This document shows positions 9,858 through 20,814 of a stretch of DNA of 64,000 bases, piece after piece (within the stretch, counting starts at the first letter, position 1; every line of letters starts with the position of its first letter). A program made the translations under genes and the position numbers. The notes under the pieces were generated by a model. That model was not told the DNA's origin and did not search any database. It saw only the letters and a list, made by a program, of their open reading frames with translations. Source of the DNA: Anastrepha obliqua (Eukaryota > Arthropoda > Insecta > Diptera > Tephritidae); NCBI RefSeq assembly GCF_027943255.1, contig NC_072897.1, positions 56,072,406-56,136,405 of the forward strand, given 5' to 3'.

Positions 9858-12800
9858 TTAAATTCTTCTCAATAGGTCACAATCTTTTAGAAAGTTACAT
9901 ATGGTTTTTATGTTTTCCTCAGTTGGGCTGGAAAGGAGGGAAATAGGATCCGTATTAGAGTAACATTCTCTTTTATCTCGAAGCATTGGGCAAAATTCTA
10001 ATAGGTGGAGGACAGTTGCTGTGTCGTTGCAAAATGGACAGTTATTGCTTCTTATGCCACCAAGGAGGTGAGCATGCGTAGCTATTGTGTGTCCTATCCG
10101 GAGACGTATGTATGGAGTGAGAAAGTTAGCTGGAATTGTTGCAGGATATACTGGTTTGATCCTTGCTGAGTTGACTATTGTATAATGATGATTATAAGAA
10201 ATCCAATCGATGAAGAGTTTCGAGTGCCTCTTTTCGTTGATGAGACGATATATATCAGATTTTGTAAAGAAGTTGAGTGTTAATGTGGGCGCGTTAGATA
10301 CATCTTTTGCTAATTCGTCTGCGTAAATATTTCCTGTTATACCAGTATGGCTAGGAACCCACATTAGCTTAATTTTCTTTTGATATAAAATAAGATATTC
10401 TCTAATTGAATTGATGACAGTAGTTTGGTTATAGCAATTTTTTTATAGCTTGAAAACATGATAAGCTGTCAGTAGATATTACATACTTTCCAGAGTTTTT
10501 AGAAGCATGTAGAATAGCGTGGAAAATTGCGGTGGCCTCAGCAATAAATATAGAACAGAAAGGGAAAAGCAGCCCATAGGATATCGGCTTACCTTTCTCG
10601 CTAACGACAGCAAAAGACGTATTTGAGTTTTTGGAGCCGTCTGTGTAAAGAAATTTCCAATTATTATGTTTCAATTCGCTCGCGATTACTCGAAACTCAG
10701 CGATATAAATCGCATTAGGAGTGATGTTCTTAGGTAGGCGGACTAGATTGTCTATAAAAGATTCTTTAGGGATCAACCATGGTGGATGACAAAGTTTACG
10801 TAATTTAGGTGGTTTTAATGGCAAGTTATTTGTTTTAGCGAAAATCGCGCAAATGTATATAGCTGATTCAATTTTTGGCAATCGGATCCGTGATGACGAT
10901 GAAAACAAAACTTTTCGTAGCAAGTTGTTGGAACCAAGAATAATCCTAGGGTAGAGTTTCATAGTACTGTCTTCCATGTTATCCCTTAGTGAGGGAAGGC
11001 CAGATTCAGCTAATAAATTTTTTATAGGCGATGTTGGAAATGCACGAAGCGATCTTCTTATAGCTGAATGATAGGGTGCAGCAAGCAGTTTGAGATGGTT
11101 ATTTGAGTGATGTCCATAAATTTCAATAGCGTAGTTTATTACTGAGAGTATTAAAGCGTTGACGACTTGAATTAATAGAGCTGGGCCAATGAGCGAGCGC
11201 TTACATGACAGGTACTTAACAATATTTGAGTTTTTAATAATTCTATTTCTTATATACTGACAGTGATCTTTAAATACATACTTACTATCTAGAACTAATC
11301 CAAGAAACTTAAGTGTAGGAGAACATGTAATATTAACATTATTAAATGAAATGGTTGGAAAATTATAATTTTGTTTTCTACAAATGTGGAATGATTTAGA
11401 TTTAGAGTACGATATTGAAGCGCCTGACGAAAGGGACCAAGATGATAGCTGGGAAAGGAAATCTACAAAGGAAGATGATATGGAATTCAGGTCGGAAGAT
11501 TTGGAAAATAGGAGAAGGTCATTAGCATATAGCTGGTGACATATATTAGGAAAATTTGATAGAATAGAACTAATTTCGTCAAATGCTATGGTGAACAAAA
11601 TAACTGATAACGGAGATCCCTGAGGAGTTCCGTTATCTAAGAGAAGTGTGGAAGAAGATGTATCAGAAATAAGAACTTTGATTTTACGTTTATAAAGGAA
11701 AGATTTTACGAAATTAAAAACACGGGGTCCTACCTTCCATTTAATTGATTGTCTTAGAACTACGTGTATGCCAACACGGTCAAAAGCCTTTTCAAAATCA
11801 AGCGAGAGAAGGGAAACGTGGTTTTTGTTAGATAGAGCATCACAAATGAAGTGGTCAAGGTACAAAAGAGCATCGATTGTGCTTTGGCCTTTTTTAAAAG
11901 CAACCTGATTAGAGTGAATAAGCTTATTAAATTGGAGGAACCAGGAAAGCCTTGTAGCAACAATTTTTTCTAAGAGTTTACCTAGGCAAGGAAGAAGAGA
12001 AATAGGACGATAGCTGGTAACTTCGCAAGGAGATTTGCCCGGTTTTAAAATTGGAATGATGGCGCTGGTTTTCCAGACTTGAGGGATGATGGAGGTTTGA
12101 AAAATATTGTTGTAATGTTTAAAGAGTCTATTAAGGAGAAGAGGGGGTATGTGTTTGATGATGGGATAGGAAATTTTATCTAAGCCAGGAGTTTTACCTT
12201 TCACAGAAGACAGGGCAAGATGGAGTTCAATTGAAGACAAATCAGAGTCGAGATATTTGGCTGAATGTGATAAGGGAGGGGGTAAGTAACTATGGGAGAG
12301 AATAGATTTCTTGTTAGAAGCGTATACAAGATTTGATGGCGAGCGATTATATTTGAAATAATGCCAAGTTTGTTGTTTGTGAAGTCTAAGCGAGGAAAGT
12401 TCGTTATCCCACCAAGGAGGGTTTTTATTGCGGGGCTTAGGAGAGGTTTGTGGAATGGATTGGTTGGCTGCAGATCTTATAATTTTTTGAATCCTGGAAG
12501 TTTCTTGATTAATATTATTAGAAGGAAGTAGTTTATCTGAGTATTTCAAACAAAATCCTTCAAACTTAGGCCAGTCAGCTGAAGAGGTTTTGAAGAATAT
12601 TCTAGGTTTAGTAAAAGTTGATTTATGGTGGGAAATGTTAGCTTTGATAGGAAAATGATCGCTTCCATGAAGATCATCAATACGATGCCAATCAACTTTG
12701 GGGGAGAGTGAAGTAGAACAGAATGTAAGGTCAATATGAGTAAACGTGGAATGAGTGGAGAAATGGGTAGGGGAACCATCGTTAAGTACAAAACAGTCGG

Positions 12801-13283
12801 AGCTAAGTAGAGCGTCTTCAATTGCGCGGCCTTTGGTATTAATTAAAGGAGAACCCCAAAGCGGACACCAGGCATTGAAATCACCAGCAAGTAAGAAAGG
12901 AGAGGAGGAGGGGGGAGAAGGTTAAGGGAATCGGCTGAAGTAAATGTTTGCTGAGGCGGGGAATAGGCACAAATTAGAATAATTTTAAAGGGGGAGGAAA
13001 TTTCAAGGGAAATGGACGAGATGTTAGAATGAGGTATAGGGAGAATGTTATGAGGGATGTTTCTTCTAATCAGGATTGCGATACCTTGCTTGCTTGATGT
13101 GTTAGACGGAAGGTTATAGAAGTGACCAATGTATGGTTTTGGAGTATAAGCTGTTAAATTGTTTGCTATATGTGTTTCATTTAGTAATATAACAGAGGGG
13201 TTGTGTTCTTTAATTAATATTTCAAGTTCAAAGTAGTTATTTATGTAACCGTTAATGTTCCATTGAAGGACAGTTAACATCAT
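9858..13283 (-). pseudogene. I-element ORF2 (EN-RT-RNase H), two frameshifts
   Basis: The endonuclease starts at 13283 (LQWNINGY; LLNETHI) and continues after a frame change in a C/T run at 12901-12921 as AGDFNAWCPLWGS and DDLHGSDHFPIK. RT follows (GKTPGLDKI; YRPISLLPCLGK; LSLDFEKAFDRV; NGTPQGSPLS; LYANDLLLFS, where Asn replaces the first active-site Asp of the usual YADD). RNase H is LYTDGSKNSN, then AEATAIFHA. A second frame change sits in an A7 run at 10439-10446. The remainder (WVPSHTGITGNIYADELAK and the Cys/His tail CPFCNDTATVLHLLE) continues to the stop at 9858. Both breaks lie in simple runs, so sequencing error is possible. The YAND change would matter more to activity. Confidence 0.85.
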
Positions 13284-13312
13284 GAAGAGAAAAGAAAAAA
13301 TAGTGTAAGGAT

Positions 13313-14494
13313 TTATGTTTCCATGAGCGAGGGGATCTGTGAGGAGGGAACGGTAGATGGAGAAGGCACAGAGGCGGGAGGCAAATTATTGTCAGGAGAT
13401 GAAGAAAGGGAGAGAGGAGAGAAGGGAGGGGAAGGAGAGTTATTTAAGGAAGATACTGAGGGAGATGGAGTATAAGAGAAGTCTGTAGAGATTGTACGGA
13501 TGTTGGTATTAGATAAGGTGTTATGGCTTGAAGTTTTAACTATAATATTGAGGTTGGAGTCATTTGAGGTTAGCTTGTTTTGATTTTTGGTGAAATTTGT
13601 ATTTAAAGAATCGATGTTGCGGTTAGCAGTTACATTTGCGTAAGAAAATGGTGAAGGAGTAGTAGGAGTTTGAGACTTATATAGGCTGATGGCTTCTCTC
13701 ATGGAGCATTTGTGAATAGTTTTAATTTTGAGTAATTCTTTAGATTGGACAAATTTTGGACAGTCATTAGAAGAAGAAGGATGTTCACCACCGCAATTAG
13801 CACATTTAACTCTAGTACAATCAGAGGGGGAGGAATGGTTAGAGGGAAGATTGCAGATCACGCAAGATGGGTTGTTGTTGCAGCGTTTGGTCGTGTGACC
13901 TAGCAACTGGCAATTTCTGCAGCGCATGGGATTAGGATAATAAGGACGGATATCTAGTGTTCGCCAGGCCACTTCAATACGACTAGGCAAAGTGTATTTA
14001 TCGAATGTCAGTAATAAAGCGCAAGTAGGTGCCCGCGAGCCATTGTTTAATTTGGTGAATTTGTGAACTGCAGTAACGCCTTGATCTTTAAGACCATCAA
14101 TTATTTCCTCATCGGCAAGTTGGCAAATGAATGGAGCATATATCGCCCCCTTTACTGAGTTAAGAGAGTCATGGAGTGAAAATACAACAGCACCAGCGCC
14201 AGGAAGATATGTAGTTGACAAAAATTTTTCAGCAATTTTTTGGCTTTTGACAAGTATTAGTAGACTACCATCTCGAAGAGCTGTGATTTTGTTAGCGTAT
14301 TTACTAATAGTTTGAATACCTTTGAAGACAGCAAAACAAGATGTGGATGAGATCGGCTTAGTGTCATCTTGAGACTTTAAAACGAGATATTTAGGATCAT
14401 CCTTCTTGGTTATAGGTAATTCCGGGAACACATCCAGAGTTGAGGTTATCGGTTTTTTTCCTTTTGCTTTTGGGAGATGAGGATAAAGGTGCAA
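13313..14494 (-). CDS. I-element ORF1 (gag-like nucleic-acid-binding protein)
   Basis: An intact 393-residue frame. This is the RNA-binding structural protein of the retrotransposition particle. The central part carries three Cys/His knuckles at about residues 197-245: CRNCQLLGHTTKRC, CVICNLPSNH...C and CANCGGEHP...C. The N-terminal half is a globular region with Lys-rich ends. The C-terminal third is low-complexity Ser/Pro/Asn (residues 290-393), as in many LINE ORF1 proteins. ORF2 starts about 30 bases after its stop. The uninterrupted frame supports a young copy. Confidence 0.9.
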   Translation of the reverse strand: MHLYPHLPKAKGKKPITSTLDVFPELPITKKDDPKYLVLKSQDDTKPISSTSCFAVFKGIQTISKYANKITALRDGSLLILVKSQKIAEKFLSTTYLPGAGAVVFSLHDSLNSVKGAIYAPFICQLADEEIIDGLKDQGVTAVHKFTKLNNGSRAPTCALLLTFDKYTLPSRIEVAWRTLDIRPYYPNPMRCRNCQLLGHTTKRCNNNPSCVICNLPSNHSSPSDCTRVKCANCGGEHPSSSNDCPKFVQSKELLKIKTIHKCSMREAISLYKSQTPTTPSPFSYANVTANRNIDSLNTNFTKNQNKLTSNDSNLNIIVKTSSHNTLSNTNIRTISTDFSYTPSPSVSSLNNSPSPPFSPLSLSSSPDNNLPPASVPSPSTVPSSQIPSLMET

Positions 14495-14720
14495 ACCTAT
14501 TATCCCCCAGCTTGTTGGCCCCGGGGGGCATTTTGATGGAATATTACGTTTTTTTCAAAATAATTTGTAAGTTTAAAGTTTAAAATGAAATACAAAAAAA
14601 GCACGTGGAAAAAATTTTAAAAAGCAAACTTAGGTTAAGTAGCGCAGAACAGAAAGAAGCAAGTATAGAGCACAAACGAAATAAATGCGACCGTACGGTT
14701 TGACAGCTCGGTAGCGAATG

Positions 14721-14732
14721 TACATCAGTTAT
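14721..14732. repeat. 12-bp target-site duplication, 5' side of the I element
   Basis: Exact copy of 9727-9738. It fixes the 5' end of the element at 14720, so the element is full length rather than 5'-truncated. Confidence 0.9.
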
Positions 14733-15001
14733 AAATACACGGATTAATACATCTTTCTGTACTAAGTATACTAGTTTTTTTATCTAACCGACGGCCATGG
14801 CAGCCAGTGCTTTAGACTTAAGTGTAGCAATTATTTATAATTGTTTCTCTTCTTATAAATAAATAAATAAATAAAATAAAAAATAATTATTTAAATATTT
14901 ATGTCGCAATAGAAGCAGAATTCTAAAATGTTCTTTAATACAACAACATTTTTTAAATTCATAAACGCAAGCGCATATCTACATATATTACATATAACAT
15001 A
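14733..15001. other. Non-coding spacer
   Basis: A+T-rich DNA with a short (AAAT)n-like run near 14858-14875. No gene or inverted ends are seen. Confidence 0.5.
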
Positions 15002-15932
15002 AAGCGTTTTTCAGTAAGAGCGCTTCAACTTTTTTTTGAATAAAACACAAACGGTTTGACTTTTTTAACTAATTTTTTTTTTTATTATCGAGTTTGAACA
15101 TATACATTTAAGTATGAAATTCGATTTCTTTTGCATGACCACCGCGTGCACGTTTTACGAAGTCCAATCGTTGAACCCAATTTTCGACCACTCTTTTGCA
15201 TAAATCGGCCGAAATTCCAGCAATTTCGCGTTCAATATTGGCTCTGAGCTCACAAATCGTCGCCGGCTTGTTACTGTAGACCAATGACTTCACATAACCC
15301 CAAAGAAAATAGTCTAGAAGCGTCAAATCACACGAGCGCGGCGGCCATTCGACCGGTCCATTTCTGGAAATAATGCGCTCATCGAACTTACTCTTCAACA
15401 AATCAATTGTGTGGCTTGTGGCCCCGTCCTGTTGAAACCACATGTCGTCTAAGTCCATACCATTCAATTGCGGCCAAAAATAATCGTTTATCATGTCGCG
15501 GTATCGATTTCCATTCACAGTAACGTGGCGATCGTTCTCGTCAACGAAAAAATATGGGCCAATTACGCCACCGGCATGTAAACCGCACCAAACAGTGATT
15601 TTTTCGGGATGCAACGGTGCCTCATGAATCACGTGTGGATTGCTTTCTGCCCAGTAACGCATATTTTGCTTGTTGACAAAGCCATTGAGCCAAAAGTGAG
15701 CTTCATCACTGAAGATGATTTTTTGGAATTATTTGGATTTAAAGTAGCAGCAATAGAACGATTATTTTCATAAAAAATTTGCACGATTTGCAATCGTTGC
15801 TCAAGTGTGTAGCGTTCCATGATGAAATGTATACTAATGAAGTTTACAAATGACAAGCGAAAAATAAAAAATATTGCGTCGTTAGCCCTCCCTATCGGAA
15901 AAAAGTTGAAGGGCATCTATTGAAAAACGCTA
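15002..15932 (-). mobile_element. Mariner-like element 2 with degraded inverted ends
   Basis: Ends of about 30 bp are inverted relative to each other: AGCGTTTTTCAGTAAGAGCG near 15003 and its counterpart AGCGTTTTTCAATAGATGCC read inward from 15931. Both are followed by CTTCAACTTTTTT. A minus-strand transposase remnant fills the element. At about 930 bp it is shorter than an intact mariner (about 1.3 kb), matching the missing transposase segment. Confidence 0.8.
15108..15829 (-). pseudogene. Mariner-type transposase, N-terminal region deleted
   Basis: The start (MERYTLEQRLQIVQIFYENN, from 15829) is fused after about 35 residues to the catalytic domain IIFSDEAHFWLNGFVNKQN, so over 100 residues are missing and the frame changes at the join near 15720. 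Catalytic blocks remaining are FSDEAHF (first Asp), WFQQDGATSHT (second Asp) and PPRSCDLTLLDYFLWGYVK (third Asp). The last two Asp are 37 residues apart. Four residues after SHT, usual in this group, appear to be lost, which would restore a D41D spacing. The C-terminus ends at EIEFHT. Inactive but only moderately decayed. Confidence 0.85.
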
Positions 15933-16261
15933 TATAAACGAGCCCACCACATCTTCCATCGCGCGCCTGAGCTGTCCATAAGCATATTTTTCTTTAGGAA
16001 GATAAAAATATTTGATGAAACATAAATATTTGTTGTGGCAAGTGCCGGGATCTTCGTATATACATATATATGCATATGCATATGTATGTAAATATGGCGA
16101 CAGTTGTAGCGAATGGAGATGTTTAAGCTGCTGTGTGTCAAGTGCGCGCAGAATCATGCACTAATGATGTAAACAAAAGCCACCGTTAGCTTAAAACATG
16201 TTTACGTCTTCGAAATTTCGTACTATTGAAAATTTAAAATCCTTTCCTTGTTGTTCTTTTC

Positions 16262-16535
16262 TAGCCCTAGCCGAATGAGTGCGTGATTACCATTCCGAAT
16301 TCAGAGAGAGAACGAAGGTTCGAATCTCGGCCCTTGGCAGGCAATGGCAAACCTCCGAGTGTATTTCTGCCATAAAAAAGCTTCTCATAAATAATATCGT
16401 CGCCGTTCGGAGTCGGCCTGAAACTGTAGGTCCCTCCATTTGTGGAACAACATCAAGACGCACACCACAAATAGGAAGAATAGCTGCCAAAAACCCAAAA
16501 AGGGTGTACACGCCAATTATATATGTATATGTAAT
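16262..16535 (+). repeat. tRNA-derived SINE
   Basis: The head carries an A-box-like TAGCCGAATGAGTG (16268) and a B box GGTTCGAATC (16317-16326), the internal RNA polymerase III promoter of tRNA genes. The body contains TTGGCAGGCAATGGCAAACC and GTGTATTTCTGCCAT. It ends in GGGTGTACACGCCAATTATA and a TA-rich tail. I recall this body from many tephritid sequences, but that is from memory. A diverged copy lies at 43534-43768 in the same orientation. Confidence 0.75.
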
Positions 16536-17002
16536 ATCTAATTATGATATACATATCTCCTTGTATAGGATTATCCAATAATCAAAAAATTTAAGAAATA
16601 AGTAATATAATATAGCCGTGAAGTTATAAAATTTACTTTGAAACCAGATTGCTATTTTTTTTTTATTGCTGTAGTGTGTCTATGTTTACATATATTATAT
16701 ATTTTATTGTGCGCCCAGAGCATAACTTACTTGGCTGCGTCGTACAGTGTTTTATTCTATTATATTATGTGAAAAGTAGTAAGTCGGTTCTTTTGCTTGT
16801 ATTTTTATTTCGTTATTGCTTAAAACTTTAAGATCATATTTGTTGTTTGGAAGTGCGATTAGTGCAGTAATCAGTTTGTTTACATTTTCGACGTTTTGAG
16901 CACATATTGGTGGTGGTTTCGATATATTCCTTTGGTCTGTTTTTTATTGTGCTGTCTTTTGATTTGTCCTATTGTCGCAAACTGATAAGCTAAATACACG
17001 GG
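16536..17002. other. Non-coding stretch, nothing recognised
   Basis: T-rich DNA with only short chance reading frames. No paired repeats or gene motifs are visible. Confidence 0.4.
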
Positions 17003-17603
17003 TATGTTCAACAATGCATTATAATGCGCAACATACCATTTCACAGTGAGCGGTGCGTTCAAAAATGCAAATATGGCAGTACTGCAAATGCAATGCGTTC
17101 TTAAACGTCATTTTTGTACCAAAAGTCGTGCATTATTTTCAGCAAAAATTTTCACACTGCCAATAAATACGCTAGTACAATGTCTGATGAAAAGTATTTA
17201 ATTATTTATTTTAGCTTTTCATACAAAAATTGATGAAAAATACGATATTTAAACTTTATTTTATTATACTTTTCTTGGTTTTAGTGATTACTTTAGTACA
17301 TCGGAGATAAAATTACTGCTCAGAGTCCGACTGAGCATGGAGAACGAGTTCACGTCGGGAAGGAGGAAAAAGAGCTTACACGGTTTTTTTTTCATAAATT
17401 TAATAAAAGACTATCGGTTTTTTCCTCACATACATCGTCCATGACCAAACTTAGTAACAATTCCATTTTACTGCACAGCGCGTTCATAAATGCAACAAAT
17501 CTATTTGCAATTTTTCAACAAATCTATCAGTTGCATGAATTGTCACATTGACAGTGCTGCCAGCGCTGCAAGTACTGCGCATTATAATGCGTTTCTGAAC
17601 ATA
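17003..17603. mobile_element. Non-autonomous DNA element, family M, copy 1
   Basis: A 600-bp element with inverted ends: TATGTTCA followed by GCATTATAATGCGC at the left and the same in reverse at 17577-17603. The inner motif GCATTATAATGC is itself a palindrome. No transposase is present. A related copy at 24341-24889 shares the inner stretch with TTTTACTGCA and GTCACATTG. The superfamily is unknown because no target duplication is clear. Confidence 0.7.
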
Positions 17604-17858
17604 GCCCACACCAGGCAACCATTGCAGCAACACGGCCATGTTGAAGCAACCGTTGCCTCGTGTGAAGCTGTGTTGCTAATTGATTTTCGTGTTGCTGCAA
17701 CCGTTGCCTGAAATATCAAATAAATTTGATTTTTGGGATAGGTTGCTACAACCGTTGCTTCGTGTGTATCATTGTTTACTGCTTTTACTCGTTCAGTTCG
17801 TTGAAAACAAGCGAACCTTCTTGTTCGTGCGGAGTAAAATAAAGTGAAAAAGGAAAAA

Positions 17859-17960
17859 ATGGCAACTGAAAATAATGAAAATTATGTTAATTTTATTAAC
17901 GAATATAAAAATTTTTGAGAGATGTGGGATATAAGTAGTGAAAAATATAAAATGTTATTG
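17859..17960 (+). pseudogene. MADF-type regulatory gene start, truncated
   Basis: ATG at 17859 begins MATENNENYVNFINEYKNF, then a TGA at 17916-17918, and then EMWDISSEKYK in the same frame. The pattern FI-x-EY-x(4-5)-LWD is the opening of a MADF DNA-binding domain, which in many Harbinger elements is the second protein and helps the transposase. Only the first 30 or so residues remain before the sequence turns into the opposite-strand transposase remnant. Confidence 0.5.
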
Positions 17961-18267
17961 CCAGTCTAATTTCTGCTGATATTGCCTCTCTCATTATGGT
18001 ATCTTGTTTCATTATTTTGGCCTTTACGAAGCCCAACAATTTTCTAAACAGGGCTTCGTCCATCCTCATGTAATTTTTATAGTCCGCTGGCTCATTTTCC
18101 TTCAGTTCTTTCAGCAGCCTCTCGTTCGAAAATTCGATTTTTTTTAAAAGCCAATTTTTGGACCAAATTTTCTTTCTCTTCTTTTGTTGCATCTCTTCTC
18201 CCTCATTTTCGTACAAAAGTTCGTCAATTATAATAAGAGAAGTAATTTTACGTATTTCGTCGATCAT
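17896..18267 (-). pseudogene. PIF/Harbinger transposase N-terminal fragment
   Basis: A 123-residue open frame. The first 60 residues are charged. Then come YKNYMRMDEALFRKLLGFVK, KQDTIMREAISAEIRLAITF and a short unrelated end. This is the region N-terminal to the DDE nuclease in HARBI1-like transposases (MD-x-x-x-F, then 'MR-A-I-x-x-E-x-R-L' and 'TL-R-F-L-x-x-G'). The catalytic domain is entirely missing. The original gene would read leftward into sequence that has been deleted and now joins the MADF gene start. Confidence 0.75.
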
Positions 18268-18621
18268 TTAAAAAATTTAATTTTACGTATCTTCCGCTTG
18301 TACCTTTCCTACACCACAGTTATACACAATACTGAGATTGAAGCAACGGTCGCAACGTGTTTCTTAAACAAAGGCCCCTATTATGAGCAACATTCGATCT
18401 TTGACTGTAGTCGAAAGTGCTGATCGAACGAATTTTCATTTGGTATTATGGTGCTCATTCGTTGAAGAATAGGACTATTGTGAATTTCGATCGCTCGACG
18501 CATTTACAATAGATAATTTTTCTCAGCTGATACAGCAAATCAAAATAAAAGAAAAACCGATTATGTTGAAATTCTTTGCTAACACTATTTTTAAAAGTTA
18601 AAAAAAGTACTTTTTGTGAAA

Positions 18622-19085
18622 ATGAGTACAACGGAGTTGTGGTGCGACGATTCATCGGACGATGAAAGATTAGTGGAACTAGCTAGAAGTAGAAAACAGT
18701 TGAGGGACGCATCCAACCCACTAGAAATGGCTTCCACTGAGTAAATTTAGAATTTTCAAAATGTGTTGACGTGCTTAATATTACAGAAATTTCCTTACAG
18801 ATTTTTAAAGAACTTTAGATTATCTAAAGAGACGTTGGTGAACCTACTGTCCAGTATAGAAAACCAGTTGCAGCAGTGCACCCGAGCCAAATTGATTCCA
18901 AATATTTAAAGCTAGCCACAGTTCTGCGATTTTGTGCTCAGGGATCGTACCAATTGAGTATTAGTAATCAAGGTATGCTAGGACTTGCTCAGCCCACTGT
19001 GTACGATGATGCTGAAGATATTGAAGTGGGGCCAAATAACGGAGAAGTAGAAAACATAACAAATGAAATTTTGAGAATATTATAG
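18622..19085 (+). pseudogene. HARBI1-like transposase, N- and C-termini only
   Basis: Exon 1 starts with ATG at 18622 (MSTTELWCDDSSDDERLV). A 60-base intron, GTAAAT...TTACAG at 18741-18800, leads to FLKNFRLSKETLVNLLSS. A one-base frame change then lets reading continue as YLKLATVLRFCAQGSYQL and GLAQPTVY. After that it jumps to a C-terminal acidic tail ending at 19085 (EVENITNEILRIL). The DDE core between is gone. The FRLS-x-x-x-x-x-L and LATVLRF-x-A-x-GSYQ blocks are typical of animal Harbinger transposases. The kept intron shows decay in place, not retrocopying. Confidence 0.75.
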
Positions 19086-19309
19086 AAAAATCTAAAAAGT
19101 ATTAAATAGAAACCTTTACGCCACAGTTTCTGTTTTACTTTTGTTATAAATTTTCTTTATTCAATTATTCGTCATTCGAAAAAATATGTATTTCAGTTCC
19201 TCTACGTATTTCAGCCTATACCTACCAAGGGAAAATAAAAATGTATTTCTATAAACATCACAAAAAAAACCATTATTAAGCTTAATCTATTTTGCTGCCG
19301 TTCTCACTG

Positions 19310-19441
19310 CTGGTCCCAAGCAATTCAGCTCCGTTGTAAATTCCTCCCATTTTTTTGCTGCTTGAACTTTGGTGCAAATCCCTTTTGCGAATTGTGGATT
19401 CGTCTTTCTAATTGTTGTTTGGTACTCACAACTTTCGACCT
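19310..19441 (-). pseudogene. Harbinger Myb/SANT-like regulator remnant
   Basis: Minus-strand remnant matching the better preserved gene at 61055-61258: residues STKQQ, NPQFAKGICTKVQAAKKWEE and TELNCLGP are readable with breaks. The sequence upstream keeps an intron acceptor (TTTTTATGCAG). The first-exon bases that form the start codon in the sister copy have changed here from AAAT to AAGT, so the start is lost. Confidence 0.6.
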
Positions 19442-19843
19442 GCATAAAAATAACAAAATTAGTATATATTTATTATATGGTTACTATAAAACCATAAATA
19501 ATCGCAAACAACTTACACTTTAACAAGTTTTCCCACAATACGCTACACAATCGAAAGCAAAATTGCATTCGACTCTAAATTCGGTAAACAACGAAAATTT
19601 CGATAGGGTTGCACCGCTCATAATACCAAATTGACATTCGATTTTCGATCTTCGACAACCAGCGAATATCGAAGATCGAATGCAACTCATAATAGGGGCC
19701 AAAGGCAACACGTTGCTGTAACACGTTGCTGTAACACGTTGCTTCAACGGTTGCCTCGTGTATATCTAGCTATATAACTTGTTCGCTATATTCGATATCA
19801 GCAAGTGTGCATATATATTAGAATCCCAACCAGTACGATTTAA

Positions 19844-20572
19844 GGGGTTAGGTGGGTTACAGAGGTTCAAAAAAAGGATATTTTTACTATTTTTTTTTAA
19901 TATATACAATCATATATTTTATTTAAACAATTCAGCATATCAAAGATACATATTTAAACAGTATTTTGTGAAATTTTTATTTAAAAATTCCGAAAACTCA
20001 GCCGTTGGTACCTCATCTCCCTTAACGTCTCACAAAAAAATGCTCTTGCCGTGGACAGCATAACTCATTATTGGTTCATTTAAAATCAAAAAACCAAAAA
20101 TATTTCGTTAGTACATGGATAAATCTCGTTACTGGACGAAGGAAAAAAAAATAAAATTTAATTTGAATTTTTGACAGACTTTGAACAAAAAAACACATTT
20201 TTTGGTCAAATTTTCGTCATGTGTTGGCTCGAAAAAATTAGTTGTAATAAAAATAAAAAAAAATCCTTCGTTCAATAACTTGATAATGTTATTCCAAAGA
20301 TGTGTGCAAAATTTGAACAAAATCGCTTCATAACTTTTCGAGAAATCGTGTCCACCGACTTAAAAAATCGAGTTTTGAGATAAACGCGTATACCTGCGAA
20401 ACTCTGCACTGACATGGCCTGATGGGCGGAACTTCTGAAGGGTCTATCTCGTAGAATTTTACTCGGATCAATTTGAAATTTTAGGAGAATATTTTAAACA
20501 TATTATACTATTTAGTAAGACAAAAAAAAAAAAAAAATCGATTTTTGGAAATTTTCAAACCCACCTAACCCC
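19844..20572. mobile_element. piggyBac-like MITE flanked by TTAA
   Basis: A 729-bp element with exact 15-bp inverted ends GGGGTTAGGTGGGTT, bounded on both sides by TTAA (19840-19843 and 20573-20576), the target duplication of piggyBac elements. No transposase is present, and the inside is A+T-rich with long A and T runs. The assignment to piggyBac rests on the TTAA duplication alone. Confidence 0.8.
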
Positions 20573-20806
20573 TTAAGTGACGTCTACTTCGTTGTTTGTG
20601 TTTTATGCTTTTTGTTTGCTGTAGCGTCTTCCTCTGATTTATTGGGAAATTAGCGAGTGCGCTTTTTTGTGTTGTTCTCGTTTAGTGTTTGTAGCTGTTG
20701 TTTCTTGGTTGATGTTTGCTGGCTAGCTAATATGCTTGTGAATATTGAATAATATGAAGTGAAAATTCTTAAAGTTGTTGTTGTGGGTGTGCTGTTAAAA
20801 GCAAGT

Positions 20807-20814
20807 GTCGTAAC
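20807..20814. repeat. 8-bp hAT target-site duplication (left)
   Basis: GTCGTAAC, repeated exactly at 23704-23711. Confidence 0.92.

Larger units (their letters stand above)
9739..14720 (-). mobile_element. Full-length I-clade non-LTR retrotransposon
   Basis: A 4,982-bp LINE on the minus strand with a 5' UTR of about 225 bp, ORF1 with zinc knuckles, ORF2 with endonuclease, RT and RNase H, and an A-rich tail (AAATAAATA...) at 9739-9765. An exact 12-bp target duplication flanks it. ORF1 with three Cys-rich knuckles and an RNase H domain after RT are I-clade traits. Only two frame breaks are visible in ORF2, each in a homopolymer-like run, so the insertion looks recent. It is flanked by unrelated A+T-rich DNA. 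Confidence 0.92.
18373..19700. mobile_element. Nested PIF/Harbinger-type element with long inverted ends
   Basis: The ends GGCCCCTATTATGAG (18373) and CTCATAATAGGGGCC (ending at 19700) are exact inverted repeats, continued for about 30 bp and then by longer imperfect pairing around CATTCGATCTT and the GGTATTATGGTGCTCATTCG motif. The flanks are AAA on both sides, in line with a 3-bp Harbinger target duplication. It holds an internally deleted transposase (plus) and a Myb-like gene (minus). A relative lies at 60553-61522. Confidence 0.8.
17608..19761. mobile_element. PIF/Harbinger deletion derivative (outer element)
   Basis: Its ends match in inverse orientation (ACACCAGGCAACCATTGCAG at the left; ACACGAGGCAACCGTTGAAG read inward from the right) and carry many GCAAC/GTTGC subterminal repeats. 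Inside are the starts of both genes expected of a Harbinger element, placed head-on: a MADF-type regulator on plus and a transposase on minus, each cut off. A second Harbinger element (18373-19700) has inserted into it. Without that insert the element is only about 0.8 kb. Confidence 0.75.
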
